Assembly: GCA_947626345.1 (NCBI GenBank)
Contig: CANQSF010000007.1
Span: 26,199-90,198, forward strand
Length of the DNA: 64,000 nucleotides
Direction of reading: 5' to 3'
Source of the DNA: an uncultured Oscillospiraceae bacterium
GTDB taxonomy: Bacteria > Bacillota > Clostridia > Oscillospirales > Oscillospiraceae
Made by a program: the position numbers and the translations under genes. The notes beneath the pieces are model-generated. The model ran no database searches. It was not told the DNA's origin and was given only the letters and a program-made list of their open reading frames with translations. Positions 40,017-48,198 of the stretch are shown here, piece by piece; position 1 is the first letter of the stretch, and each line of letters starts with the position of its first letter.

Positions 40017-42803
40017 ATGGCTGACATTCACGATCCCAATCCCGCCAAAGTGGTGGACGACACCCCCTTCCGGGAGCCCATCGCCCGGCTGGGCAAGCTG
40101 GTCACCGACCGCATCCCCCAGAAGCTGGGCCTGGCCAAGATCACCAAGGAGGACCCGGAGTACTGGGGCCTGGCCGCCATCGCCACCGATGAGGAGGCGG
40201 AGCTGGCCATCAAGATGGGCGTGCGCAAGCCCAAGACCTTCAAGCAGATCCAGGAGCTGAGCGGCATCGAGACGGAGAAGCTGGAGAAGATGCTGGAGCA
40301 CATGAGCTGGACGGGTCTGCTGGAGTACAACTGGGAGGACCTGGACGGCAAGAACCCGGACCATGAAAAGCGCTGGGTGCTGCCCATGTTCGTGCCCGGC
40401 ATCGGCGAGTTCACCAACATGAACGCGGACCTGATCGGGGAAAAGCCCCAGCTGGGCCGGTTCTTCGAGCGGATGGCCTTCCTGCCCCTGACCAAGGTCA
40501 CCCCCATGGTGCCCCCCGGCGGCGCCGGCATCGGCATGCACGTCATCCCCGTGGAGAAGGCCATCGAGATGGAGAGCACCTCCGTCTCCCTGGAGCACAT
40601 CTCCCACTGGCTGGACAAATACGACGGCAAATACGCCGCCAGCCCCTGCTCCTGCCGGCTGAGCCGCACCACCTATGAGGAGGGCTGCGCCGACGACTTC
40701 CACGACTGGTGCGTGGCCGTGGGCGATATGGCCGACTATGTGGTGGAGACCAACAAGGGCGGCCGGTACATCACCAAGGAGGAGGCCCTGGCCATCTTCA
40801 AGAAGGCCGAGGACAACGGCTTCGTCCACCAGATCACCAACATCGACGGCGAGAACAAGATCTTCGCCATCTGCAACTGCAACGTGAACGTGTGCTACGG
40901 CCTGCGGACCAGCCAGCTGTTCAACACCCCCAACATGTCCCGCTCCGCCTATGTGGCCCACGTGAACAAGGACGAGTGCGTGGCCTGCGGCCGGTGCGTG
41001 GAGTACTGCCCCGCCGGGGCGGTGAAGCTGGGCCAGAAGCTGTGCAAGGCCGACGGCAGCGAGGTCACCTATCCCCGCCAGCCCCTGCCCAGCGAGCAGA
41101 GCTGGGGCGAGCACATGTGGACCGTGGATTACCGGGACAAGAACCGGATCAACACCCACGCGTCCGGCACCTCCCCCTGCAAGACCGCCTGCCCGGCCCA
41201 CATCGCCGTGCAGGGCTATCTGAAGCTGGCCGCCCAGGGCAAGTACCGGGAGGCCCTGCAGCTGATCAAGCGGGAGAACCCCTTCCCCGCCGTGTGCGGC
41301 CGGGTGTGCAACCGCCGGTGCGAGGACGCCTGCACCCGGGGCACCGTGGACCAGGCCGTGGCCATCGACGAGGTCAAGCGCTTCATCGCCCAGCAGGATC
41401 TGGACGCGGAGCACCGCTTCATCCCGGAGAAGGTCGTCCCCAAGGTCCGGGGCGAGTTCGACGAGAAGATCGCCATCATCGGCGCCGGCCCGGCGGGCAT
41501 GAGCTGCGCCTATTACCTGGCAGAAAAGGGCTATCGGCCCACCGTGTTTGAAAAGGAAGCCCGCCCCGGCGGCATGCTGATGAACGGCATCCCCTCCTTC
41601 CGTCTGGAGAAGGACGTGGTGGAAGCGGAGATCGACGTGCTGCGCCAGATGGGCGTGGAGTTCAAGTGCGGCGTGGAAGTGGGCAAAGACGTGACCATCG
41701 CCCAGCTCCGGGAGCAGGGCTATAAGGGCTTCTACGTGGCCGTGGGCCTGCAGTCCGGCGGAAAGCTGGGCGTGCCTGGCGACGACGCCAAGAACGTCAC
41801 CTCTGGCATCGACTTCATGCGCGCCGTGAATCTGGACGGCGGCGTGACGCTGTCCGGCCCAGTGGTGGTCATCGGCGGCGGCAACATCGCCGCGGACGTG
41901 GCCCGCACCGCCGTGCGCTGCGGCGCCGAGAGCGTGAGCATGTACTGCCTGGAGGGCTATGACGACATGCCCATGGGCGAGGAGGACCGGTCCGAGTGCG
42001 AGCGGGACGGCATCGCCATCCACGCCGGCTGGGGCCAGACCGAGATCGTCGCCGAAAACGGCAAGTGCGCCGGCATCAAGTTCCGCAAGTGCCTGAGCGT
42101 GAAAAACGCCGAGGGCCGCTTCGCCCCCACCTTCGACGACGCCGTCACCGAGACGGCCGCGTGCGCCACGGTGCTGTACTGCATCGGCCAGAAGGTGGAC
42201 TGGAAGCAGCTGCTGGCCGGCACCAAGGTGGAGTTCAACCCCAACGGCACCGCCAAGGCCGACCCGGTCACCTACCAGACCGCCGAGCCCGACATCTTCG
42301 TGGGCGGCGACGCCTACACCGGCCAGAAATTCGCCATCGACGCCATCGCCGCCGGCCACCAGGGGGCCGTCAGCCTGCACCGGTTCGTGCAGCCCCACTC
42401 CAGCCTCACCATCGGCCGCAACCCCAACCACTTCGTGGAGCTGGACAAGACCGACATCAAGATCAACGAGGAGACCTTCGACAACACCCCCCGCCAGCGC
42501 ATCGGCTACAACGAGGCCCTGCGCAGGACCTTCAAGGACGAGCGCGTGCCCTTCACCGAGGAGCAGGTCAAAAAGGAGACCGCCCGCTGCCTGGGCTGCG
42601 GCGCGTCCATCGTGGACCCCAACAAGTGCATCGGCTGCGGCGTTTGCACCACCAAGTGCGCCTTCAACGCCATCACCCTGCACCGCGACCGGCCGGAGTG
42701 CACCCACATGATCCCGGCGGAGGATAAGCTGAAGGCCATCCTGCCCTACGCCGCCAAGCAGGCCATCCACATCAAGTTCGGCAGGAAGAACGCCGATGCA
42801 TGA
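40017..42803 (+). CDS. large FAD/NAD(P)- and 4Fe-4S-dependent oxidoreductase (GltD-like core)
   Basis: Protein of 928 residues, no signal peptide. Residues 1-110 include a winged-helix-like part (KTFKQIQELSGIETEKLEKM). Residues 205-290 carry unusual Cys groups (PCSCRLS, CADDFHDWC, CNCNVNVC). About 318-335 is a ferredoxin motif CVACGRCVEYCP. About 388-440 is the GltD/DPYD-type Fe-S domain (CKTACPAH ... CGRVCNRRCEDAC). About 485-800 is the two-dinucleotide flavoprotein (IGAGPAGMSCAYYL, then IGGGNIAADVARTAVR, then DIFVGGDAYTG). About 858-885 is another cluster site (CLGCGASIVDPNKCIGCGVC). It should pass electrons between NAD(P)H and ferredoxin-like carriers or an unknown acceptor. Its stop overlaps hypA by eight bases. 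Confidence 0.88.
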   Translation: MADIHDPNPAKVVDDTPFREPIARLGKLVTDRIPQKLGLAKITKEDPEYWGLAAIATDEEAELAIKMGVRKPKTFKQIQELSGIETEKLEKMLEHMSWTGLLEYNWEDLDGKNPDHEKRWVLPMFVPGIGEFTNMNADLIGEKPQLGRFFERMAFLPLTKVTPMVPPGGAGIGMHVIPVEKAIEMESTSVSLEHISHWLDKYDGKYAASPCSCRLSRTTYEEGCADDFHDWCVAVGDMADYVVETNKGGRYITKEEALAIFKKAEDNGFVHQITNIDGENKIFAICNCNVNVCYGLRTSQLFNTPNMSRSAYVAHVNKDECVACGRCVEYCPAGAVKLGQKLCKADGSEVTYPRQPLPSEQSWGEHMWTVDYRDKNRINTHASGTSPCKTACPAHIAVQGYLKLAAQGKYREALQLIKRENPFPAVCGRVCNRRCEDACTRGTVDQAVAIDEVKRFIAQQDLDAEHRFIPEKVVPKVRGEFDEKIAIIGAGPAGMSCAYYLAEKGYRPTVFEKEARPGGMLMNGIPSFRLEKDVVEAEIDVLRQMGVEFKCGVEVGKDVTIAQLREQGYKGFYVAVGLQSGGKLGVPGDDAKNVTSGIDFMRAVNLDGGVTLSGPVVVIGGGNIAADVARTAVRCGAESVSMYCLEGYDDMPMGEEDRSECERDGIAIHAGWGQTEIVAENGKCAGIKFRKCLSVKNAEGRFAPTFDDAVTETAACATVLYCIGQKVDWKQLLAGTKVEFNPNGTAKADPVTYQTAEPDIFVGGDAYTGQKFAIDAIAAGHQGAVSLHRFVQPHSSLTIGRNPNHFVELDKTDIKINEETFDNTPRQRIGYNEALRRTFKDERVPFTEEQVKKETARCLGCGASIVDPNKCIGCGVCTTKCAFNAITLHRDRPECTHMIPAEDKLKAILPYAAKQAIHIKFGRKNADA

Positions 42804-43167
42804 GCTGGGCGTGGTGTTTCACGTGATCGACAGTCTGAAGAAGGTGGCGGCGGAAAACGCCGTGGAGCGGATCACCGCCGTCACCCTCCAGCTGGGGGAG
42901 GTCTCTGCGGTCATCCCCAGCTATCTGACCGATTGCTGGAAGTGGGCGGCGGCCAAGGAGCCGCTGGTGGCGGGCGCAGAGCTGGCCATCGAGCCCATCA
43001 AGGCCATCAGCTGGTGCGACGACTGCAAAAAGCAGTACGGCACCGTCGAGCACGGCCGCTCCTGCCCCTACTGCGGCGGCGGGAACACCTGGCTTTTGCA
43101 GGGCAACGAATTCATGATCAAGGAGATCGAGGTCCCCGGACCGGAGGAGGAAGCGGACAATGGATAA
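42796..43167 (+). CDS. hypA: hydrogenase maturation nickel metallochaperone HypA
   Basis: Delivers nickel to apo-enzymes. Protein of 123 residues. MHELG supplies the essential N-terminal Met-His nickel site. Two CxxC pairs (CDDC and CPYC, about residues 75-98) form the structural zinc site. The GTPase partner hypB overlaps its end by eight bases, and its start overlaps the oxidoreductase gene by eight. No hydrogenase, hypC, D, E or F is in view, so the nickel client is either elsewhere or not a hydrogenase. Confidence 0.95.
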   Translation: MHELGVVFHVIDSLKKVAAENAVERITAVTLQLGEVSAVIPSYLTDCWKWAAAKEPLVAGAELAIEPIKAISWCDDCKKQYGTVEHGRSCPYCGGGNTWLLQGNEFMIKEIEVPGPEEEADNG

Positions 43168-43834
43168 CGTGCGGGTCATCGAGGTGAAGCAGAGCGTCTT
43201 CGCCGACAACAACGCCGAGGCGGACCGCATCCGCCGGCAGCTGAAGGAAAATAAGACCTTCCTCATCAACCTGATGAGCTCCCCCGGGGCGGGCAAGACC
43301 ACCACCCTGAAAAGGACCATCGCCGACCTCAAAGACGAGCTGCGCATCGGCGTCATGGAGGCGGACATCGACTCCACCGTGGACGCCGAGGCCATCGCCG
43401 CCGCCGGCACCAAGGCCATCCAGATCCACACCGGCGGCATGTGCCACCTGGACGCGGGCATGACCGAGCAGGGTTTGCGGGAGCTGGGCGCGGAGGACTA
43501 TGACCTGGTGGTGCTGGAGAACGTGGGCAATCTGGTCTGCCCGGCGGAGTTCGACACCGGCGCGGCCAAAAACGTGGCCATCCTCTCCGTGCCCGAGGGC
43601 CACGACAAGCCCCTGAAATACCCCCTCATGTTCCAGGTCTGCCACGCGCTGCTCATCAACAAGATCGACGTGCTCGCCTATTTCGACTTCGACATGGAAA
43701 AGGTGATCTCCTACGCGAAGATGCGCAGCCCGTCCATCCGGATCTTCCCGGTCTGCGCCAAGACCGGCGAGGGCTTCGACGCCTGGGAGGACTGGCTGCG
43801 GACGGAGACGTCCGCCTGGAACGGCGGCGTCTGA
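43160..43834 (+). CDS. hypB: hydrogenase maturation GTPase HypB
   Basis: GTPase that drives nickel transfer with HypA. Protein of 224 residues. P-loop SSPGAGKTTT (about residues 40-49), EADIDSTVDAE (switch), HTGGMCHLDAGM with the Cys-His metal site at the dimer interface, LVVLENVGNLVCPAEFD, and LLINKIDVL (NKxD). The N-terminal CxxCGC high-affinity nickel site and His-rich stretch of some HypB proteins are missing, as in many Clostridia and archaea. Last gene of the operon; a terminator follows. Confidence 0.96.
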   Translation: MDNVRVIEVKQSVFADNNAEADRIRRQLKENKTFLINLMSSPGAGKTTTLKRTIADLKDELRIGVMEADIDSTVDAEAIAAAGTKAIQIHTGGMCHLDAGMTEQGLRELGAEDYDLVVLENVGNLVCPAEFDTGAAKNVAILSVPEGHDKPLKYPLMFQVCHALLINKIDVLAYFDFDMEKVISYAKMRSPSIRIFPVCAKTGEGFDAWEDWLRTETSAWNGGV

Positions 43835-43868
43835 CCGCCTCCGCGCGCTCCAGCTGCACATGAAAAAA

Positions 43869-43896
43869 CCGCGGCCCGGGAAAACCCGGGCCGCGG
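43869..43896. terminator. bidirectional terminator between hypB and the M20 peptidase gene
   Basis: Perfect stem CCGCGGCCCGGG/CCCGGGCCGCGG with AAAA loop. Followed by TTTTTT on the minus strand and a weaker CATTTTG on the plus strand. Confidence 0.85.
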
Positions 43897-43908
43897 CTGC
43901 ATTTTGTC

Positions 43909-45348
43909 TCAGCACTGGCGCATCAGCCGGATGAAGAACTCCACCGCCCGGTGGATGACCTCCAGGCGGATGTGCTCGTTGTTGCCGTGGATGGTCCGCC
44001 GCTCCTCGTTGGTCATGTCCATGGCGGAGAAGCGGTACACCCGGTCGGACAGATCCCGGTAATGGCGGCTGTCGGAGCACTGGACCATGAGATAGGGCGA
44101 CACCACGCACCCGGGCCAGGTGGCGGACACGGCATTGACCACCCGCTCCCAGCCCTCGCAGTCGGTGCGGGAGATGGGGCTGGGCTCCATGTGGTCCCCC
44201 ACGGTAAGGGCGATGTCCCCGTCGGCCACCACGCCGCGGATGCGCTCCACCGCGGCCGCCACCGAGTCGGCCGGATTCAGCCGCATGTTGGACACCATGG
44301 ACGCGGAGGGCGGGATCACATTGGGGGCCTTGCTGCCCTGCATCTGGGTGAAGGCCACCGTGGTCCGGATCAGGGCGTTCAGCTCCCCGCCGCTCTTGCG
44401 GCAGATCATGTCCAGCACCGGCCGGAAGCACCACAGATTGGCGAAGATGATCCGGTACAGGAACGTGGACCGGCGGCCCAGGTTGTCGAACATCTCCAGC
44501 ACCGGCTTGGTGAGGTGGGCGGGGAAAGGATGGGCCTCCACCTTGGCGCAGGCCATGGCCAGCCTGCCCACCGGCGTGTGGGGCGCGGGGGCGGACGCGT
44601 GCCCGCCGGAGGAGGCGATGGAGTACTCCAGATTCATCATGCCCTTTTCCGCGATGCCGATGAGGGCGCACGCCTCGCTGACGCCGGGGAACACGTCCCG
44701 CACCACGGCGCCGCCCTCATCCACCACCAGGGCGGGGGTGACGTCATGCTCCCGGAACCAGTCCACGATCCGCACGGCGCCCATGCCGTTGATCTCCTCG
44801 CCGCCGGAGAAGGCGAAGTAGATGTCGTGGGCGGGAGTGAAGCCCTGGCCGATCAGGGCCTCGGCGGCGGACAGGATGCCGTTGAAGGTCACCTTGGTGT
44901 CCAAAGTGCCTCGGCCCCACATGACGCCGTCCTCCACCACCGCGGAGAAGGGCGGCTTGTCCCAGTTTGCCGCCTCCACGGGCACCACATCGTAGTGGGC
45001 CATGAGCACGGCGGGCTCGCCGCCCTCCTCCCGGCCCTTCCAGCGAAACAGCAGCGCCCGGTCCGGCAGCCGGTCGAAGGAGCAGACGGCGAACACGTGG
45101 GGATACAGCTCCGGCAGCAGGCCGATGAGCTTTTCAAACTCGGCCTCGTCCTCCAGCGCGTGGTCGGCGTTGGAGACGGTCCGGCACCGCACCAGCTCCG
45201 CCAGGGCCCGCTCGGCGGCGGCGCCGTCGAACTCCACCGGCTCCGCCGGGGCCGCCGGCTCGTCCCTGGGGACGAACCGGGCGGCGCGGATAAGGATGAC
45301 GGCCAGAAACAGCGCGATCAGCGCCAGGATCAAAAGAAACACAGCCAT
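43909..45348 (-). CDS. M20 family metallo-hydrolase (PM20D1-like), membrane-anchored
   Basis: Protein of 479 residues with one N-terminal membrane helix (FLLILALIALFLAVILI). The M20 motifs follow: MAHYDVVPV (metal His-x-Asp), WGRGTLDTK (bridging Asp), FSGGEEINGMGA (Glu pair), and a lid domain between. Length and the AHYDVVPVEAANWDKPPFSAVVEDG pattern fit the carboxypeptidase S / PM20D1 branch, which cleaves peptides or N-acyl amino acids. Whether the active site faces outside is not settled by sequence. It is the last gene of an operon with two membrane proteins, so it may cut what they transport. Confidence 0.88.
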   Translation of the reverse strand: MAVFLLILALIALFLAVILIRAARFVPRDEPAAPAEPVEFDGAAAERALAELVRCRTVSNADHALEDEAEFEKLIGLLPELYPHVFAVCSFDRLPDRALLFRWKGREEGGEPAVLMAHYDVVPVEAANWDKPPFSAVVEDGVMWGRGTLDTKVTFNGILSAAEALIGQGFTPAHDIYFAFSGGEEINGMGAVRIVDWFREHDVTPALVVDEGGAVVRDVFPGVSEACALIGIAEKGMMNLEYSIASSGGHASAPAPHTPVGRLAMACAKVEAHPFPAHLTKPVLEMFDNLGRRSTFLYRIIFANLWCFRPVLDMICRKSGGELNALIRTTVAFTQMQGSKAPNVIPPSASMVSNMRLNPADSVAAAVERIRGVVADGDIALTVGDHMEPSPISRTDCEGWERVVNAVSATWPGCVVSPYLMVQCSDSRHYRDLSDRVYRFSAMDMTNEERRTIHGNNEHIRLEVIHRAVEFFIRLMRQC

Positions 45349-45360
45349 GACGCTCCCTCC

Positions 45361-46026
45361 TTACAGCAGACCCTTTTTGTAAAGGATCCGGGATACCCCC
45401 AGGGTGAACAGCACGCCCACCGGCACCATGATGCCCACGGTGCCGGCGTTCAGGGCCGGGATGGCGATGAACAGCGCCAGCATGAGGATGACCGGCGCCA
45501 CGGCGATCTTCCAGTTTTTCGAGATGAACACCACGCCCAGGCCGCCGAACAGGGCGGGCAGTATCTGGGCGAAGGCGGGCTCCAGCACCGGCGCGTTCAG
45601 CACCGGCGTCAGCGGCGTGATGAGCAGCACGCCCAGGATGATGATGAACGTGGTGACGATGCTGGACACGGCGATGGACACCGTGGAGACGATCTCCCCC
45701 TCCTCGGAGTTCACCTTCACGCCCGCCTGATCCAGGGCGTTGAGGGCCACCGGCAGCTTCAGGTTGGAGATGTTGCCGGTGACGAAGGACAGATAGGACC
45801 CGCCGGCGCCCAGCATGGGCACATAGGTGAAGGTCTCCACCACCGCCACCGCCCAATACATGGGCGCCGTGGCGATGAGCCCCATGAGAAGGCCGTTCCA
45901 GTCCGGCAGCACGCCGTAGATCACCGCCACCGCGGCGGGGAACAGAAACAGCAGCGCCATGATGGACAGGTTCCACACCCGTCCGTCCCGATGGACGCTG
46001 TCCATATATGTGCGTTCAGATGCCAT
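45361..46026 (-). CDS. membrane protein paired with DUF5058-like protein
   Basis: Protein of 221 residues with about five to six helices; family not recognised. A conserved-looking loop GAGGSYLSFVTGNISNLKLP sits between helices two and three and may be a substrate or ion-binding re-entrant segment. GGAGGAG precedes the ATG. It lies 15 bases after the DUF5058-like gene and 12 bases before the M20 hydrolase. Together the two small membrane proteins look like the halves of a transporter. Confidence 0.7.
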   Translation of the reverse strand: MASERTYMDSVHRDGRVWNLSIMALLFLFPAAVAVIYGVLPDWNGLLMGLIATAPMYWAVAVVETFTYVPMLGAGGSYLSFVTGNISNLKLPVALNALDQAGVKVNSEEGEIVSTVSIAVSSIVTTFIIILGVLLITPLTPVLNAPVLEPAFAQILPALFGGLGVVFISKNWKIAVAPVILMLALFIAIPALNAGTVGIMVPVGVLFTLGVSRILYKKGLL

Positions 46027-46041
46027 TGCAGTCTCCTCCTC

Positions 46042-46779
46042 TCAGCCCAGCAGGGCGGTGATGGGGATGGCGCTGGCCATGCCCGCCACCAGGCTGATGG
46101 GCAGCGCGTAATCCGATATCCAGGGCCGCTTCAGCTTCTTCACCGCCAGGCCGCACAGGCACATCACCAGCGCCGACACGGCCATCACCAGCGGCGGGAT
46201 GAGCCCGCTCATGTCCCCGGCAAACACCCCGGAGAAGTCGCAGAACACATAGCCCAGAAACGCGGAGATCATGCCGATGAACATGGACGAGGACAGGATG
46301 TCGCCCCACTTCTTGTCCCGGTTCTCCAGGGTGATCAGGCCGTTTTGCAGCTTTTTGCCGATGAGGGGCACCAGCCAGATGCCCACCATGATGCTGAGGG
46401 TCATGACGCACACGATGGTGACATACTGCTGGGCGGTGAGGGCGCTGACCTGGCCGAAGGTCAGGCCCATGGCGCTCTCGGCGTTGGTGGCGGCGATGGT
46501 CTCATAGGACATGGACCCCACCACGCTCAGCCGCAGCCACGGCAGCGGCACGCCCAGGTCCTTGGCCAGCGTGATGACGCTGATGACGATGGCCACCGCC
46601 GGGGCGATGGTGAAGATCGCCGCGGTCCGCGCGATCCGCCGGAGCTTGGCCATGTCCATGCCGATGGCCTTGGCCCGCCGCCATGCCTTCGCCAGGAAGT
46701 ACACGGACTGGGCCAGCACCGCCAGGATGACGATCCCCGCCAGGACGAACAGCACGGGACTGTTGACGCTGAATTGCAT
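46042..46779 (-). CDS. DUF5058-like membrane protein, putative transporter subunit
   Basis: Protein of 245 residues with about six helices. The N-terminal pattern (PVLFVLAGIVILAVLAQSVYF, then RRAKAIGMDMAKLRR, then AAIFTIAPAVAIVISVITL) matches a family I recall as DUF5058. The ATG at 46779 is set by GGAGG and the promoter upstream. First gene of a three-gene operon with a second membrane protein and an M20 hydrolase, suggesting uptake of peptides or N-acyl amino acids; function otherwise unknown. Confidence 0.78.
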   Translation of the reverse strand: MQFSVNSPVLFVLAGIVILAVLAQSVYFLAKAWRRAKAIGMDMAKLRRIARTAAIFTIAPAVAIVISVITLAKDLGVPLPWLRLSVVGSMSYETIAATNAESAMGLTFGQVSALTAQQYVTIVCVMTLSIMVGIWLVPLIGKKLQNGLITLENRDKKWGDILSSSMFIGMISAFLGYVFCDFSGVFAGDMSGLIPPLVMAVSALVMCLCGLAVKKLKRPWISDYALPISLVAGMASAIPITALLG

Positions 46780-46808
46780 TTTCAGACCTCCTTCTTTCGT
46801 TTGTATCC

Positions 46809-46837
46809 AGTATACACCAACCACCGCCCGCGCACAA
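46809..46837 (-). promoter_or_regulatory. promoter of the DUF5058-like/M20 operon
   Basis: On the minus strand TTGTGC (46832-46837), 17 bases, TATACT (46809-46814), 30 bases upstream of the ATG. Confidence 0.6.
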
Positions 46838-46924
46838 GAGCGGCCGTGGGGCCGCCCCGGCCTCTTTTGGGCTCTCGCGGGGCGGGGCGATAAAGGTTTT
46901 TTCGCAGGAAGCGGGGAAATCGTG

Positions 46925-46953
46925 TTGCGTTTTCGGCCGGTTGCTGTTATAAT
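46925..46953 (+). promoter_or_regulatory. promoter of the ROK regulator
   Basis: TTGCGT (46925-46930), 17 bases, TATAAT (46948-46953), followed by a leader of about 55 AT-rich bases. Confidence 0.7.
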
Positions 46954-47015
46954 CAAAACAGTATAGCAAAGAGCTAAAATAAAATATTTTTATAAAACTT
47001 CCCGGAGCGTTTTTT

Positions 47016-48134
47016 ATGGATAAAATGACCGCGTCCTCCATGCGGAACTACAACAGAAAACAGGTATTCAACGCCATCTACCACCAGCGGCAGCTCTCCC
47101 GCCAGCAGATCGCCGAGATGCTCCACCTGAGCCTCCCCACCGTGACCCAGGACCTGCGGTGCCTGGAGGAGGCCCATCTGATCGAGCGCAACGGCTTCTT
47201 TCAGTCCACCGGCGGCAGAAAATCCGTGATATACTCCTGCGTCAGCAACACCCGTGTGGCCATCGGCGTGCAGATTCAGAAATATTATTTGCGAATCGTG
47301 GCTGTTGATATTTACGGAAGTATCCTGCGCCGGGAGCAGGTGGATCTGGAGTACGCCCACGATCCGGAGTATTACCGCACCGTGGCCCAGCGGATCGACC
47401 AGTTCGTCCGCTCTCTGAACCTGTCCGCCAAGCGCATCCTGGGTGTGGGCATCGCGCTGATGGCCCTTCTGAGCCGGGACCGGCAGACCGTCACCAAGAG
47501 CGTGCTGCTGGGCGAGACCAGCGCCACCCTGGCGGACTTCAAGGAGTGGATCCACTACCCCTGCCAGCTGTTCCACGACAGCGAGGCCTCCGCCAACGCG
47601 GAGCTGTGGCTGTCCCCGGGGATCACCGACGCGCTGTACCTGGGTTTAGACCACCACCTCAACGGCATGCTCATCGTCAACGGCAAGCTCCACGTGGGCA
47701 AGGAATACACCGGCGGCCTGGTGGAGCACATGACCCTCTACCCCGACGGGCGGCCCTGCTACTGCGGCAAAAAGGGCTGTCTGACCCGGTACTGCTCGGC
47801 GGGGCTGCTGTTCGACGAGCAGGGCAGCGAGCCCTTCTTCCAGCGGCTGCGGTCCGGCGATCCGGAGGCGACGAAGGCCTGGCAGAGCTATACCCACGAT
47901 CTGGCCATGGCCATCGGCAGCATGTACGCGCTGCTGGACTGCGACATCATCCTGGGCGGGACCGTGGCCCGGCACATGGTGGACAGCGACCTGCGGCAGC
48001 TGCAGCAGGCCGTGCGCAGCAACTCCCTCTACGCGCCTGTGTCTGACTTCATCTCCCTGGGCCACAGCGACGTGGACATCTGCGCCTGCGGCGCGGCCAT
48101 CCCCTACATCGCCGAGTTTCTGGAAAACGTCTGA
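47016..48134 (+). CDS. ROK family transcriptional regulator
   Basis: Sugar-responsive regulator of the NagC/XylR type, 372 residues. The N-terminus has a winged helix (FNAIYHQRQLSRQQIAEMLHLSLPTVTQDLRCLEE). The ROK domain follows; CYCGKKGCLTRYCS (about residues 249-262) is the zinc-binding CxCGxxGCxE-like motif. The usual glycine-rich ATP loop is degenerate (LYLGLDHHLNGMLIVNG), as in ROK repressors rather than kinases. It faces away from the DUF5058 operon and points towards the sulfatase locus, either of which it could control. Confidence 0.92.
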   Translation: MDKMTASSMRNYNRKQVFNAIYHQRQLSRQQIAEMLHLSLPTVTQDLRCLEEAHLIERNGFFQSTGGRKSVIYSCVSNTRVAIGVQIQKYYLRIVAVDIYGSILRREQVDLEYAHDPEYYRTVAQRIDQFVRSLNLSAKRILGVGIALMALLSRDRQTVTKSVLLGETSATLADFKEWIHYPCQLFHDSEASANAELWLSPGITDALYLGLDHHLNGMLIVNGKLHVGKEYTGGLVEHMTLYPDGRPCYCGKKGCLTRYCSAGLLFDEQGSEPFFQRLRSGDPEATKAWQSYTHDLAMAIGSMYALLDCDIILGGTVARHMVDSDLRQLQQAVRSNSLYAPVSDFISLGHSDVDICACGAAIPYIAEFLENV

Positions 48135-48152
48135 CCGCTCTCCGATCCAAAA

Positions 48153-48188
48153 AGAGCTCCCGGCGCCTTGCAAGGCGCCGGGAGCTCT
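48153..48188 (-). terminator. terminator shared by the ROK gene and the anSME gene
   Basis: Perfect 36-base palindrome (arms AGAGCTCCCGGCGCCTTG and complement). On the minus strand it is followed by TTTTT, so it mainly ends the anSME operon. Confidence 0.8.
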
Positions 48189-48198
48189 CTGTCTGCCC

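Noticed and set aside
39885..42770. 961-codon frame opposite the oxidoreductase gene, and a 980-codon frame opposite the M20/DUF5058 operon (43951-46893)
   Set aside because: Antisense shadows in GC-rich DNA where third-position G/C bias removes stop codons; no recognisable motifs.
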